Below are positions 41,437-50,591 of a stretch of DNA of 64,000 nt, one piece after another. Numbering within the stretch: position 1 is the first letter of the stretch; every line of letters begins with the position of its first letter. This DNA is from Alectryocaccobium sp964389285. GTDB lineage: Bacteria > Bacillota > Clostridia > Lachnospirales > Lachnospiraceae. Under the pieces are notes generated by a model. It worked only from the letters and a program-made list of their open reading frames with translations, was not told the origin of the DNA and did no database searches. The position numbers and the translations under genes are program-made. The stretch covers positions 1 to 64,000 of the forward strand of contig CAYMCZ010000010.1 in assembly GCA_964389285.1 (NCBI GenBank), in the 5' to 3' direction.

Positions 41437-42996
41437 TTACAGTTTAAGCCAGAGAGCGGGACAAATACAGTAAAAGTTGCCGCCGTTGTCACCCATATCT
41501 ATGATCTTTCCATCAGTATATACATAGGTCATGTAATTGCCTTTCATTCCGTTTGTCCGCAGCCACCAGCAGCAATATCCTTCGTCATCGAGCTTTCTCG
41601 TATTCTTTGCGGCATAGGGCGTAGCCAGCCGTTTTCTTCGGGCGGCTTTCGGGAAGAAACGCTTTACTTCGTCCAGGCTCAGTAAAAATACGGTATCAAT
41701 CGTATCTTTTTGGCGGGGAGTTTTCCATTTTTGATTGCCGGGGTTTTTATTGGCAACCGGCTTTATCCGGTCAAGCTCTTCTTTCAGAAAAGCCTGTTCG
41801 ATAAAGGCTCCGTTGAGCCAGTCTCTGACCATACAGTTTTCCCAGGTGAATTCATGAAAGGCCAGATCCATCATACTGACATGTATAGCCTTTGTAGTCA
41901 TGATCAGGACGCGATCATCTTCCTGTTTCAGAACTTCCCATTCAAGGGGTTCGTTTAGGGCATCTTTTTCGTCGGAGAGAACAAAGGTTCCGAAGGTAAG
42001 GGTAGCGCCTTTTATTAAATAAGCGGCGGGCCTGAATTTCAGGCCGAATTCAATATCCAGCTCATTTTCTTCGGCAGCCTCGATGAATTCTTCATCAAAG
42101 CGTTCGGCCTTATAGTTCATGAAAAAGGATTTAGAGTTCAGATCATTGTCTTTAATGGCTCTGTTGAGCACTTTGTTCAGCAGAGAATAAACAAAAAAAC
42201 CGTCGGAATAACCTGTCCGGGTCCATTGCTTTTCTTTTTCGAGCAGGTGGTCGAAATATATGCAAAGCGTTTTGTATCTGCCGTTTTTATAAAGGCTGTC
42301 CGTCATTTCGGTTATATTATTATACATGTAATGAGCGATATCTTCACGCGCTTTCAGGCTTGCGGCTTTCCATGCGTTTGTTTCGTTTAAGCAGTCGGCT
42401 ATGAACGCCATGGCCGCATTGAAAGACAGCTTTTTCAGATTGATCATTCCGAACCATTCGCCGCCTTTATAGCTGTGTCCCCATTTCAGATAAAGTTCCA
42501 TAAGATAGGGTTTGTCTTCGGTGTCGGCAAAGATGTTCATGATTTCATTTGCGTTATTAAGCATGACGGAGTTCAGTTCGGGGATTTTTTCATAGAGGTC
42601 TGTCTGCCAGTCCGACCTGTATTTTAAATAATGTCTGCACACGGACGCTTTTGTTTTCATACTTTTTTTGTTAAGCGAATATGAGGGGTCGGCCCAGCAG
42701 AAAAATATTTCGGGTTTTAAGATATATATTTCTCCTTTTGTCATCCGATTCAGGGCAGTGAACCAATATTTCGTTTTTTTTGCCCGTTTCGGGTCATATA
42801 TCAGATAAACGGTGTTTTCGCCGGGCGGAGAGACTTTGCCGCCTTTTAAAGTAATAAGTTCCGTAAGCTCTGTTTTGATTTTGCCTGAGATGCCAAGCAG
42901 GCTGAAGCAGGTGTTTTCAAAAGAGATATTTCCGCTGCCGACGGATATCTTTTTGGTTCCCGATGGTTTTTTATTTGACAAATACACAGACCTCAT
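41437..42996 (-). CDS. DUF6273-domain protein
   Basis: 519 residues, cytoplasmic-looking, no signal peptide. The N-terminal about 330 residues are not recognised (Lys-rich, with helical repeats such as WKAASLKAREDIAHYMYNNI). The C-terminal about 160 residues are a DUF6273 domain: EWEVLKQEDDRVLIMTTKAI, WENCMVRDWLNGAFIEQAFL, VFLLSLDEVKRFF and the ending WWLRTNGM...FYCICPALWLKL. Such domains occur in many Firmicute proteins of unknown role and have a C-type-lectin-like (formylglycine-enzyme-like) look. Divergent from larE. Confidence 0.75.
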   Translation of the reverse strand: MRSVYLSNKKPSGTKKISVGSGNISFENTCFSLLGISGKIKTELTELITLKGGKVSPPGENTVYLIYDPKRAKKTKYWFTALNRMTKGEIYILKPEIFFCWADPSYSLNKKSMKTKASVCRHYLKYRSDWQTDLYEKIPELNSVMLNNANEIMNIFADTEDKPYLMELYLKWGHSYKGGEWFGMINLKKLSFNAAMAFIADCLNETNAWKAASLKAREDIAHYMYNNITEMTDSLYKNGRYKTLCIYFDHLLEKEKQWTRTGYSDGFFVYSLLNKVLNRAIKDNDLNSKSFFMNYKAERFDEEFIEAAEENELDIEFGLKFRPAAYLIKGATLTFGTFVLSDEKDALNEPLEWEVLKQEDDRVLIMTTKAIHVSMMDLAFHEFTWENCMVRDWLNGAFIEQAFLKEELDRIKPVANKNPGNQKWKTPRQKDTIDTVFLLSLDEVKRFFPKAARRKRLATPYAAKNTRKLDDEGYCCWWLRTNGMKGNYMTYVYTDGKIIDMGDNGGNFYCICPALWLKL

Positions 42997-43089
42997 TTGA
43001 CGTAAAACATTCTTATTTTAAGATTAGCTTATAACAAAAAAACGGCAAAATCAAGAACACATAATTTTAAACCGGGCGGGAGGAAAACC

Positions 43090-43947
43090 GTGTCAGCAAT
43101 TACAGAAAAATACAAAGAACTGATAAACGCCCTCAGGCCGCTGAAAAATGCTGCCGTAGCATTTTCGGGCGGAGTCGATTCGGCGCTTCTGCTGAAAGCC
43201 GCAAAAGATGCTCTCGGGGAAAACGTACTGGCTCTGACGGCTGTCTCGTGCGCCTTTACGGAGGATGATATTTCGGAGGCGGAAAATTTTTGCAGAGCCG
43301 AAGGAATTAGACATATCATGGTTAAAACCCATGAGCTTGAAATAAAAGGCTTTGCTCAAAATCCTCCGGAGAGATGCTATATCTGCAAAAAAGCGATTTT
43401 CACCGATTTCAGGGAGATTGCCGATAAAGAAGGATTTACGGAAATTTTGGAAGGCTCAAACCTGGATGATGAGACGGACTATCGGCCCGGCTTTAAAGCC
43501 ATATCGGAACTGGGGATAAAAAGTCCTTTAAGAGACGCGCGTTTTACTAAAGACGAGATTCGAAACCTTTCAAAAAAGCTTGGCCTGAGGAGCTGGAACA
43601 AACCATCGGAGGCCTGTCTGTACAGCAGGTTTGTTTATGGGGAAGAGATTAACATAAAAAAACTTGAGATGATTAAATCAGGAGAAAAGTTTCTTAAAAG
43701 TCTCGGTTTTTCGCAGGTTCGGGTGAGGCTTCACGATAATCTCGCCAGAATAGAGGTGCTTCCCGATGAAATCAGGCGGATAATGCGTGAAGAGGTTCGG
43801 GTTATGGTGTATAATGAGTTTAAACGCATCGGATTTTCATATGTTTCGATGGATTTGGCCGGATACAGAACCGGAAGCATGAACGAAGCCGGACATAATC
43901 AAACAAAACAGGACAAGGCGGATTACGATAATGCAGGATACCCGTGA
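43090..43947 (+). CDS. larE: Sulfur transferase LarE (nickel-pincer cofactor synthesis)
   Basis: 285 residues from GTG 43090 with GGGAGG upstream. P-loop pyrophosphatase motif SGGVDS (26-31), ERCYICKKAIF (C96, C99), LEGSNLDDETDYRPG, and C176 in PSEACLYSRF. LarE adenylates pyridinium dicarboxylate mononucleotide and donates sulfur; C176 matches the sacrificial cysteine of Lactiplantibacillus LarE. The extra CxxC suggests the three-cysteine, cluster-binding type that may not need to sacrifice its cysteine; that is inference. The C-terminal tail (about 265-285) is variable. Overlaps larB by 17 bp. Confidence 0.94.
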   Translation: MSAITEKYKELINALRPLKNAAVAFSGGVDSALLLKAAKDALGENVLALTAVSCAFTEDDISEAENFCRAEGIRHIMVKTHELEIKGFAQNPPERCYICKKAIFTDFREIADKEGFTEILEGSNLDDETDYRPGFKAISELGIKSPLRDARFTKDEIRNLSKKLGLRSWNKPSEACLYSRFVYGEEINIKKLEMIKSGEKFLKSLGFSQVRVRLHDNLARIEVLPDEIRRIMREEVRVMVYNEFKRIGFSYVSMDLAGYRTGSMNEAGHNQTKQDKADYDNAGYP

Positions 43948-44683
43948 TATACTTGAAAAATTAAAAAACGGAGAGATATCGGTTGATCAGGCGGAAGCTT
44001 TTTTTAAAAGCCGTCCTTTTAAGGAGCTGGGATATGCAAAGCTGGACGCTCACAGGAAAATCCGAAGCGGTTTTCCGGAAGTGATTTTCTGTATGGGAAA
44101 AACGGATGAATTTCTGCTTTCGGTTTTTGAGGGGATTTTGGAGCAGGACGGACGGGCATTTGGCACAAGAGCCGACGAAAAACAGTATGATTATATCAGG
44201 GCTAAGATAAAAGACGCCGAATATGATCCCGTATCACGTATTTTAAAGGTTGAGCGTCACAAAAATGAACCGGTCGGAAATATTGCGGTATGTACCGCCG
44301 GGACGGCCGATATTCCGGTTGCGGAAGAAGCCGCGCAGACAGCGGAATATTTCGGAAGTCGCGTAAACAGGATATATGACGTGGGGGTAAGCGGCCTTCA
44401 CAGGCTTTTGTCATACGTGGAAGAGCTTCAGGATGCCAACTGCATAGTGGCGGTCGCCGGGATGGAAGGAGCGCTTGCGAGCGTTATAGGCGGCATGGTA
44501 TCATGTCCGGTTATAGCGGTTCCCACATCGGTGGGATACGGAGCCAGCTTTAACGGCATGTCAGCCCTGCTTACCATGATAAACTCCTGCGCCAACGGTG
44601 TGGCGGTTGTAAATATTGACAACGGATTCGGAGCAGGATATATGGCTACACAGATAAACAGGCTTGCAATTAAGAAAGGATAA
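43931..44683 (+). CDS. larB: Nickel-pincer cofactor carboxylase LarB
   Basis: 250 residues. N-terminal helical part (DILEKLKNGEISVDQAE) then the PurE-like AIR carboxylase fold: FPEVIFCMGKT, VCTAGTADIPVAEEAAQTAE, YDVGVSGLHRLL, VAVAGMEGALASVIGGMVSCPVIAVPTSVGYGA. LarB carboxylates and hydrolyses nicotinate adenine dinucleotide, the first step of the cofactor route. Translationally coupled to larE by a 17-bp overlap, with larC 1 bp behind it. Confidence 0.95.
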   Translation: MQDTRDILEKLKNGEISVDQAEAFFKSRPFKELGYAKLDAHRKIRSGFPEVIFCMGKTDEFLLSVFEGILEQDGRAFGTRADEKQYDYIRAKIKDAEYDPVSRILKVERHKNEPVGNIAVCTAGTADIPVAEEAAQTAEYFGSRVNRIYDVGVSGLHRLLSYVEELQDANCIVAVAGMEGALASVIGGMVSCPVIAVPTSVGYGASFNGMSALLTMINSCANGVAVVNIDNGFGAGYMATQINRLAIKKG

Positions 44684-44684
44684 T

Positions 44685-45965
44685 ATGAGATCTTTATATT
44701 TTGAATGTGAAACCGGTATAAGCGGCGATATGATAGCCGCATCGCTGCTGGATCTGGGAGCGGACCGGGAAAAACTTTTGAGAGTTCTGGAACAGATAAA
44801 AGATATAGGATTTTCGGTTGAAATATCAAGAGTAATGAAATCCGGTATCGACTGCTGCGACTTTAAAGTCGTAACTGATAAAAAACACGAAAATCATGAT
44901 CATGACATGAAATATCTGTATGATTTCGGGTATGGGCATCACGGACATGAGCATGAACATCACCTTGAGCACCATGAACGTCATGAGCATCATCATGAGC
45001 ATGAACACCGCGCTTTGGGAGATGTGATAAAGATCATTGACGGTATTGACATGCCCGAAGGTGCTGCGGCTCTCGCAAAAAGGACATTTTATATCCTGGC
45101 CGAGGCTGAGGCTGCGGCACATGCGAAAGACATAAACGAGGTACATTTTCATGAGGTCGGAGCAGTGGACTCCATAGCCGATATCATCGCGGCCTCCGTG
45201 TGTTTTGATGACCTTAAAATAGATGAGGTAATTATTACGAGGATATGCGAAGGATACGGAAGCGTCAGATGTCAGCACGGGATCATCCCCGTGCCGGTTC
45301 CGGCCGTGCTTAATATTGCCGAAAAATACAGGCTTCCGATTTCCGTTACCGACAGAAAAGGAGAACTTATAACTCCGACCGGCGCGGCCTTCGCGGCGGC
45401 CGTAATGACTTCGAATATACTTCCGGAAACTTTTTATCCCCTGAAAACAGGCATGGGAGCGGGAAAGAGAAAGTATAAGCAGCCCAGCATTTTAAGGGCG
45501 ATACTTTTTGAAAGAAAACCGGACGGAAATGACTGCGTCTGGAAACTGGAGACCAATATAGACGATTCAACCGGAGAGCAGCTGGGTTATGTCATGGAAA
45601 GGCTTAAAACCGAAGGGGCAAGGGACGTGTTTTATACACCTGTTTTTATGAAGAAAAACAGACCGGCATGGCTTTTGTCGGTCATTACGACGGAAGATAA
45701 AATAGAAACGCTGGAAGATGTCATTTTCAATGAGACTACGACTATAGGAATCCGCCGTCAGAAAATGAGAAGGACGGTACTGCCGAGACGTTTTGAGACG
45801 GTGTCCACAAAATACGGAGATACGGTTTTAAAAATATGCATTCACGCAGGCAGAGAAAAAGTATATCCCGAATATGAGAGCGTTTCTAAAAATGCGCTTG
45901 AAAACAAGGTATCTTTTTCAGATGTATACACAGAAGCCGTAAATGTGTACAATCAAAGAGCATGA
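44685..45965 (+). CDS. larC: Nickel insertion protein LarC, single uninterrupted frame
   Basis: 426 residues from ATG 44685 (AAAGGA upstream); the frame is open to 44664 but that lies inside larB. LYFECETGISGDMIAASLLDLG is the LarC start; residues about 73-112 are a very histidine-rich loop (HHGHEHEHH and similar); VHFHEVGAVDSIADIIA and TPTGAAFAAAV follow; the C-terminal half has LETNIDDSTGEQLGYVMERL, TPVFMKKNRP and ETTTIGIRR. LarC uses CTP to insert nickel into the pincer nucleotide. In Lactiplantibacillus it needs a frameshift (LarC1/LarC2); here it is one frame. No larA racemase is in the window. Confidence 0.95.
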   Translation: MRSLYFECETGISGDMIAASLLDLGADREKLLRVLEQIKDIGFSVEISRVMKSGIDCCDFKVVTDKKHENHDHDMKYLYDFGYGHHGHEHEHHLEHHERHEHHHEHEHRALGDVIKIIDGIDMPEGAAALAKRTFYILAEAEAAAHAKDINEVHFHEVGAVDSIADIIAASVCFDDLKIDEVIITRICEGYGSVRCQHGIIPVPVPAVLNIAEKYRLPISVTDRKGELITPTGAAFAAAVMTSNILPETFYPLKTGMGAGKRKYKQPSILRAILFERKPDGNDCVWKLETNIDDSTGEQLGYVMERLKTEGARDVFYTPVFMKKNRPAWLLSVITTEDKIETLEDVIFNETTTIGIRRQKMRRTVLPRRFETVSTKYGDTVLKICIHAGREKVYPEYESVSKNALENKVSFSDVYTEAVNVYNQRA

Positions 45966-46024
45966 TTCTCTTAGCAGCATTTTCCTACAGAAACAGATTT
46001 GTTTGAATTTATTTTAAAAGTTAA

Positions 46025-46053
46025 ATGACACGGGGATAAAGATGTGATAGAAT
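46025..46053 (+). promoter_or_regulatory. Probable ppdK promoter
   Basis: ATGACA (46025-46030), 17-bp spacer, TAGAAT (46048-46053), 33 bp before the ppdK start. Confidence 0.55.
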
Positions 46054-46086
46054 GTCTCAAGATTAAAATTTTTTGGAGGAAATATA

Positions 46087-48720
46087 ATGGCAGCTAAATG
46101 GGTGTACCTTTTTAATGAAGGTAATGCAACAATGAAAGAAATCCTTGGAGGAAAAGGAGCAAACCTTGCGGAAATGACCAATCTCGGGATTCCCGTACCG
46201 CAGGGATTCACCATCACTACCGAAGCCTGTACCCAGTACTATGAAGACGGTCGTACAATCAATGATGAAATCATGGGCCAGATCATGGAGAGCATCGGCA
46301 AAATGGAAGAGATCACGGGCAGAAAGTTCGGGGACAAGGAAAACCCGCTGCTTGTATCGGTACGTTCCGGTGCGAGAGCTTCCATGCCGGGAATGATGGA
46401 TACGATCCTTAATCTGGGTCTTAATGACGAAGTTGTCGAAGTGCTTGCGAAAAAGAGCGGCAATCCCCGCTGGGCGTGGGACTGCTACAGACGTTTCATA
46501 CAGATGTTTTCGGATGTCGTTATGGAAGTCGGCAAAAAATATTTCGAAGAACTTATCGACAAAATGAAAGAAAAAAAGAACATCAAGCTTGACGTGGAAA
46601 TGACTGCCGATGATTTAAAAGAGCTTGCGTTCCAGTTCAAAGAGGAATACAAAAACGCCATAGGCGCGGACTTTCCTTCGGATCCCAAAGAGCAGCTTAT
46701 GGAAGCCATAAAAGCGGTTTTCCGTTCGTGGGACAATCCCCGCGCACAGGTTTATCGTCGTGATAACGATATTCCTTATTCATGGGGCACGGCCGTAAAT
46801 GTTCAGATGATGGTATTCGGAAACATGGGAGAAACATCCGGCACGGGCGTTGCATTTACACGTAACCCCGCTACGGGAGAGAAAAAACTCATGGGCGAAT
46901 TCCTGATGAACGCTCAGGGCGAAGACGTTGTGGCAGGCGTGCGTACTCCGCAGAAGATAGATCAGCTTGAGCAGGTTATGCCTGATGCCTATAAAGAATT
47001 TATAGATATCTGCGACACGCTTGAAGGTCGTTTCAGAGATATGCAGGATCTGGAATTCACAATCGAGGATAGAAAACTCTACATTCTCCAGACCAGAAAC
47101 GGAAAAAGGACTGCTCACGCGGCACTTAAGATCGCATGTGATCTTGTTGACGAAGGGATGCGCACCGAGCAGGAAGCTGTTCTTATGATAGAGCCGAGAA
47201 ACTTAGATACGCTTCTTCATCCTCAGTTCAATAAAGACGCTCTTAAAAAAGCCGAGCAGATCGGAAAAGCTTTAGGGGCTGCTCCCGGCGCTGCCTGCGG
47301 AAAGATCGTATTTACCGCGGAGGATGCAAAGAGCGCTGCCGAAAAAGGCGAGAAAGTAGTGCTTGTTCGTCTTGAAACTTCTCCGGAAGATATCGAAGGC
47401 ATGAAAGCCGCTCAGGGTATACTTACCGCAAGAGGCGGTATGACGAGCCATGCGGCCGTAGTCGCAAGGGGAATGGGAAGCTGCTGTGTAGCCGGATGCT
47501 CGGAGATCGTATTTACGGAGGCAAACAAAGAGTTCACCTTAGGAGGAAAGACTTACCGCGAAGGCGACGTTATTTCGTTTGACGGAACCACCGGATGCAT
47601 ATATGACGGAGCCATCGAGACTGAAGAAGCTACCATAGCCGGTGAGTTCGGACGCATTATGGAGTGGGCCGACAAATACCGCGCACTTAAAGTAAGAACT
47701 AATGCCGACACTCCCGAAGACGCGGCTAAAGCCCGCGAACTCGGCGCGGAAGGCATCGGTCTTTGCCGTACGGAGCATATGTTCTTCAGCGGCAACCGTA
47801 TTGACGCGATTCGTGAAATGATCTGTTCAGATACCGTAGAAGAAAGAGAAGTAGCTCTCGATAAAATAATGCCGCTCCAGCAGCAGGATTTTGAAAAACT
47901 CTTTGTTGCCATGAAAGGCAATCCCGTGACAATCCGTTTCCTAGATCCGCCGCTTCATGAGTTTGTTCCCGTTACGGAGCAGGATATAGAAAAACTTGCG
48001 AAGTCAAAAAACAAAACAGTTAAACAGATCAAAGAAATTATTGCCGGGCTTGAGGAAGTAAACCCCATGATGGGGCACCGCGGATGCCGTCTGACCGTCA
48101 CATATCCCGAGATAGCGGTTATGCAGACAAAAGCGGTTATCCGTGCTGCCATAAACGTTCAAAAAGAACACAGCGAATGGAATATCGTTCCGGAGATCAT
48201 GATTCCGCTTACATGCGATGTTAAGGAATTCCAATTTGTTAAAAAGATTGTTCAGGATACCGCTTCAAAAGAAATAGCTGCATCAGGTGTGGAGCTTAAA
48301 TACGAAATCGGTACAATGATAGAGATTCCCCGTGCGTGTATAACCGCTGATCAGATCGCGACGGAAGCTGAATTCTTCTGTTTCGGTACAAATGACCTTA
48401 CGCAGCTTACTTACGGATTTTCACGCGATGATGCCGGCAAATTCTTAAGCTCTTATTATGAGACCAAGATTTTTGAAAACGATCCGTTTGCAAGACTGGA
48501 TCGTGACGGCGTAGGGAAGCTGATGGAAATCGCTATCGAAAAAGGCAAGAAAGTCCGCCCTTCGATCCACTGCGGTATCTGCGGTGAGCACGGCGGAGAT
48601 CCCACTTCGGTGGAATTCTGCCATATCATCGGATTGGATTATGTATCATGTTCACCTTACCGCGTGCCGATAGCAAGACTTGCGGCAGCTCAGGCGGCTA
48701 TTTCAAATTCTAAAAAATAA
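46087..48720 (+). CDS. ppdK: Pyruvate, phosphate dikinase
   Basis: 877 residues, full length. It interconverts pyruvate, ATP and Pi with PEP, AMP and PPi; in anaerobes it often runs in the glycolytic direction. Order: ATP-grasp nucleotide-binding domain about 1-340 (MKEILGGKGANLAEMTNLGIPVPQGFTI, VSVRSGARASMPGMMDTILNLG), the swivelling phosphohistidine domain with H455 in ARGGMTSHAAVVARG, and the PEP/pyruvate barrel (GLCRTEHMFF, GHRGCRL, EIGTMIEIPRA, CFGTNDLTQL, HCGICGEHGGDP). GGAGG sits well before the ATG, and codon use is highly biased, fitting strong expression. Confidence 0.97.
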   Translation: MAAKWVYLFNEGNATMKEILGGKGANLAEMTNLGIPVPQGFTITTEACTQYYEDGRTINDEIMGQIMESIGKMEEITGRKFGDKENPLLVSVRSGARASMPGMMDTILNLGLNDEVVEVLAKKSGNPRWAWDCYRRFIQMFSDVVMEVGKKYFEELIDKMKEKKNIKLDVEMTADDLKELAFQFKEEYKNAIGADFPSDPKEQLMEAIKAVFRSWDNPRAQVYRRDNDIPYSWGTAVNVQMMVFGNMGETSGTGVAFTRNPATGEKKLMGEFLMNAQGEDVVAGVRTPQKIDQLEQVMPDAYKEFIDICDTLEGRFRDMQDLEFTIEDRKLYILQTRNGKRTAHAALKIACDLVDEGMRTEQEAVLMIEPRNLDTLLHPQFNKDALKKAEQIGKALGAAPGAACGKIVFTAEDAKSAAEKGEKVVLVRLETSPEDIEGMKAAQGILTARGGMTSHAAVVARGMGSCCVAGCSEIVFTEANKEFTLGGKTYREGDVISFDGTTGCIYDGAIETEEATIAGEFGRIMEWADKYRALKVRTNADTPEDAAKARELGAEGIGLCRTEHMFFSGNRIDAIREMICSDTVEEREVALDKIMPLQQQDFEKLFVAMKGNPVTIRFLDPPLHEFVPVTEQDIEKLAKSKNKTVKQIKEIIAGLEEVNPMMGHRGCRLTVTYPEIAVMQTKAVIRAAINVQKEHSEWNIVPEIMIPLTCDVKEFQFVKKIVQDTASKEIAASGVELKYEIGTMIEIPRACITADQIATEAEFFCFGTNDLTQLTYGFSRDDAGKFLSSYYETKIFENDPFARLDRDGVGKLMEIAIEKGKKVRPSIHCGICGEHGGDPTSVEFCHIIGLDYVSCSPYRVPIARLAAAQAAISNSKK

Positions 48721-48765
48721 AATCAGTCTGATTTCAGTTGTTTTAAATAAGGAGAGTATTATTCT

Positions 48766-49269
48766 ATGAAAGCATTAAGTGTAGTATTAGGTGTCATCAT
48801 GCTGATTTGCGGATTCATGTGTGTGGTTACGCCGTTTGCGACATTTCTGTTTGCCGGTTATCTGATCGGTATACTCCTGCTCGTTTTCGGTATTATCGGA
48901 CTTATCATGGCGGTTTCAAACAAATCCGGCGCGCTGCAGATCATTTTATGTGTTCTGGCTGCGGTAGTTGGTTTTATCGCAATTGTGCGCCCCGGCGGAA
49001 CGCTTATCATCGACGGTATTCTTATTATTCTCGTTGCGATATGGCTGCTCCTTCAGGGTATTATCCTGATAGTTATGTCTGTAAAAAACCGCAAATCAAA
49101 CGGACTGTGGTTCCTCGGTATTATCGTAGGAGTCCTGGCTTTGCTCCTCGGTGCATATTCACTGGGACATCCGATGTTTGCGGCGATTGCGACAGGACTT
49201 CTGATCGGTTTCTATTTTATGCAGATTGGACTCAGCATGATTATTATGGCGGGTGCGGATACTAAATGA
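48766..49269 (+). CDS. DUF308/HdeD-like membrane protein
   Basis: 167 residues, six hydrophobic segments in pairs: LSVVLGVIMLICGFMCVV, FAGYLIGILLLVFGIIGLI, LQIILCVLAAVVGFIAI, LIIDGILIILVAIWLLLQG, LWFLGIIVGVLALLLGAY, IATGLLIGFYFMQIGLSM. The doublet pattern is that of the DUF308 (HdeD) family, whose members are linked to acid or other envelope stress. Function here unknown. It overlaps the ClC-type gene by 4 bp (ATGA), so the two are coupled. Confidence 0.8.
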   Translation: MKALSVVLGVIMLICGFMCVVTPFATFLFAGYLIGILLLVFGIIGLIMAVSNKSGALQIILCVLAAVVGFIAIVRPGGTLIIDGILIILVAIWLLLQGIILIVMSVKNRKSNGLWFLGIIVGVLALLLGAYSLGHPMFAAIATGLLIGFYFMQIGLSMIIMAGADTK

Positions 49270-50516
49270 AGCAAAAAAATGTTGTAAATATTTCTAAAAT
49301 GTTTGCATTTACAGCTTTACTTGGCGCGGTCTCAGGGATTGTTATCTGGGGATTTATAAAAATAGTTTCATTTTTATCAGGTCTTATCTGGGAAAAGATT
49401 CCTGAAACCTGCGGCACTCCTTTTATCATGATTTTTGTATGCGCTGCCGGCGGCCTTGCCGCCGGCATTTTGCATAAAAAATTCGGAAACTATCCTGAGC
49501 CGCTGCATACGGTTCTTGCAAAAGTAAAGAAAAAAAAGCATTATGATTATCATCCCATGTTTGTAATGATAATCTGTGCCGTCATTCCGCTTGCGTTTGG
49601 CGCAAGCGTAGGCCCGGAGGCGGGTCTTGCGGGCATAATAGCCGCTTTATGCTATTGGGTCGGCGACAATGTTGCTTATGCAAAAAAACATACGGCCCTT
49701 TATTCACAGATTGGCGAAGCCGTTTCTTTGGGACAGCTGTTTCATTCGCCTCTCTTCGGGATTTTCGCGGTTGAAGAAGATCCTGATTTTAAATATGACA
49801 AAAATACACTTCCACGGGTTCAGAAACTTTTATTATACGGCATCTCTACGGTTGCCGCTTTTTTCACGATTGAAATATTTAATGAACTTTTCGGAAAAGG
49901 CATAATAGGATATACCAGTTTCCCGGATATGGTTCCCGGAATACAGGATTATCTTATGATACTGATTTATGTTCCGATCGGTCTGTTTTTGTATATGATT
50001 TTTGAATTCTGCGAAAGCGCTGCAAAGTCGGCGGCAGGCCGTTTTCCCGTTGTGCTTCGCGAGATGTTCTGCGGCGCCGTTATCGGAGTAATGGGGCTGC
50101 TTATTCCGCTGGCCATTTTTTCGGGAGAAGAGAATATGGCCGGTCTTGTAAATGATTTCGGCGTTTATGCTCCATGGTTTCTTATAGGGCTTTGTTTTCT
50201 TAAGATATTTTTAACCGCCTTCTGCATCAAATTCGGTATGAAAGGCGGCCATTTTTTCCCGCTCATTTATGCATGTTCCTGTATGGGATTCGGAGTTTCG
50301 ATGCTTGTATTTCCGGAATCAACCGGACACGCAATTTTTGCGGCGGGCATTATTACGGCGGTAACTCTCGGTGCGCAGCTCAGAAAACCTTTTGCCGTTG
50401 CACTTCTGATGCTGTTATGCTTTCCGGTCAGATTTTTGTTCTGGGGCTTTTTGACTGCTGTCATAGGAACTTTTTTTGCCGGAAAAATTCGCAAAAGTCA
50501 TGCCGATTTCACTTGA
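49266..50516 (+). CDS. ClC-type chloride/anion channel or antiporter, divergent
   Basis: 416 residues with many helices. ClC features: LAFGASVGPEAGLAGIIAAL stands where canonical ClC has GREGP, keeping the glutamate but with P and A around it; a second segment KFGMKGGHFFPLIYACSCMGFG corresponds to the GxFxP filter motif. This variant group may carry other anions such as fluoride or be an exchanger; unknown. Its stop codon overlaps the -35 box of the next promoter. Confidence 0.85.
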   Translation: MKQKNVVNISKMFAFTALLGAVSGIVIWGFIKIVSFLSGLIWEKIPETCGTPFIMIFVCAAGGLAAGILHKKFGNYPEPLHTVLAKVKKKKHYDYHPMFVMIICAVIPLAFGASVGPEAGLAGIIAALCYWVGDNVAYAKKHTALYSQIGEAVSLGQLFHSPLFGIFAVEEDPDFKYDKNTLPRVQKLLLYGISTVAAFFTIEIFNELFGKGIIGYTSFPDMVPGIQDYLMILIYVPIGLFLYMIFEFCESAAKSAAGRFPVVLREMFCGAVIGVMGLLIPLAIFSGEENMAGLVNDFGVYAPWFLIGLCFLKIFLTAFCIKFGMKGGHFFPLIYACSCMGFGVSMLVFPESTGHAIFAAGIITAVTLGAQLRKPFAVALLMLLCFPVRFLFWGFLTAVIGTFFAGKIRKSHADFT

Positions 50517-50541
50517 CATCATATTATACGCATTTTAATAT
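50513..50541 (+). promoter_or_regulatory. Promoter of the MBOAT/DHHW/amidase genes
   Basis: Consensus TTGACA (50513-50518, overlapping the stop of the ClC-type gene), 17-bp spacer, TAATAT (50536-50541), 51 bp before the MBOAT start. Confidence 0.65.
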
Positions 50542-50591
50542 TTTACTCATAAAAAAGCTGTCATATCAAAACTGATCAAAGGTTTAAAATA

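Noticed and set aside
44826..45278. Met/Phe-rich minus-strand frame opposite the larC histidine loop
   Set aside because: Reverse complement of repeated CAT/CAC codons; not a gene.
44664..45965. Programmed frameshift in larC as in LarC1/LarC2
   Set aside because: Both halves are in a single uninterrupted frame.
48807..49265. Second plus-strand frame of 152 codons overlapping the DUF308 gene
   Set aside because: Out-of-frame shadow rich in Arg/Tyr/Cys; the DUF308 frame has the ribosome site and clear helices.
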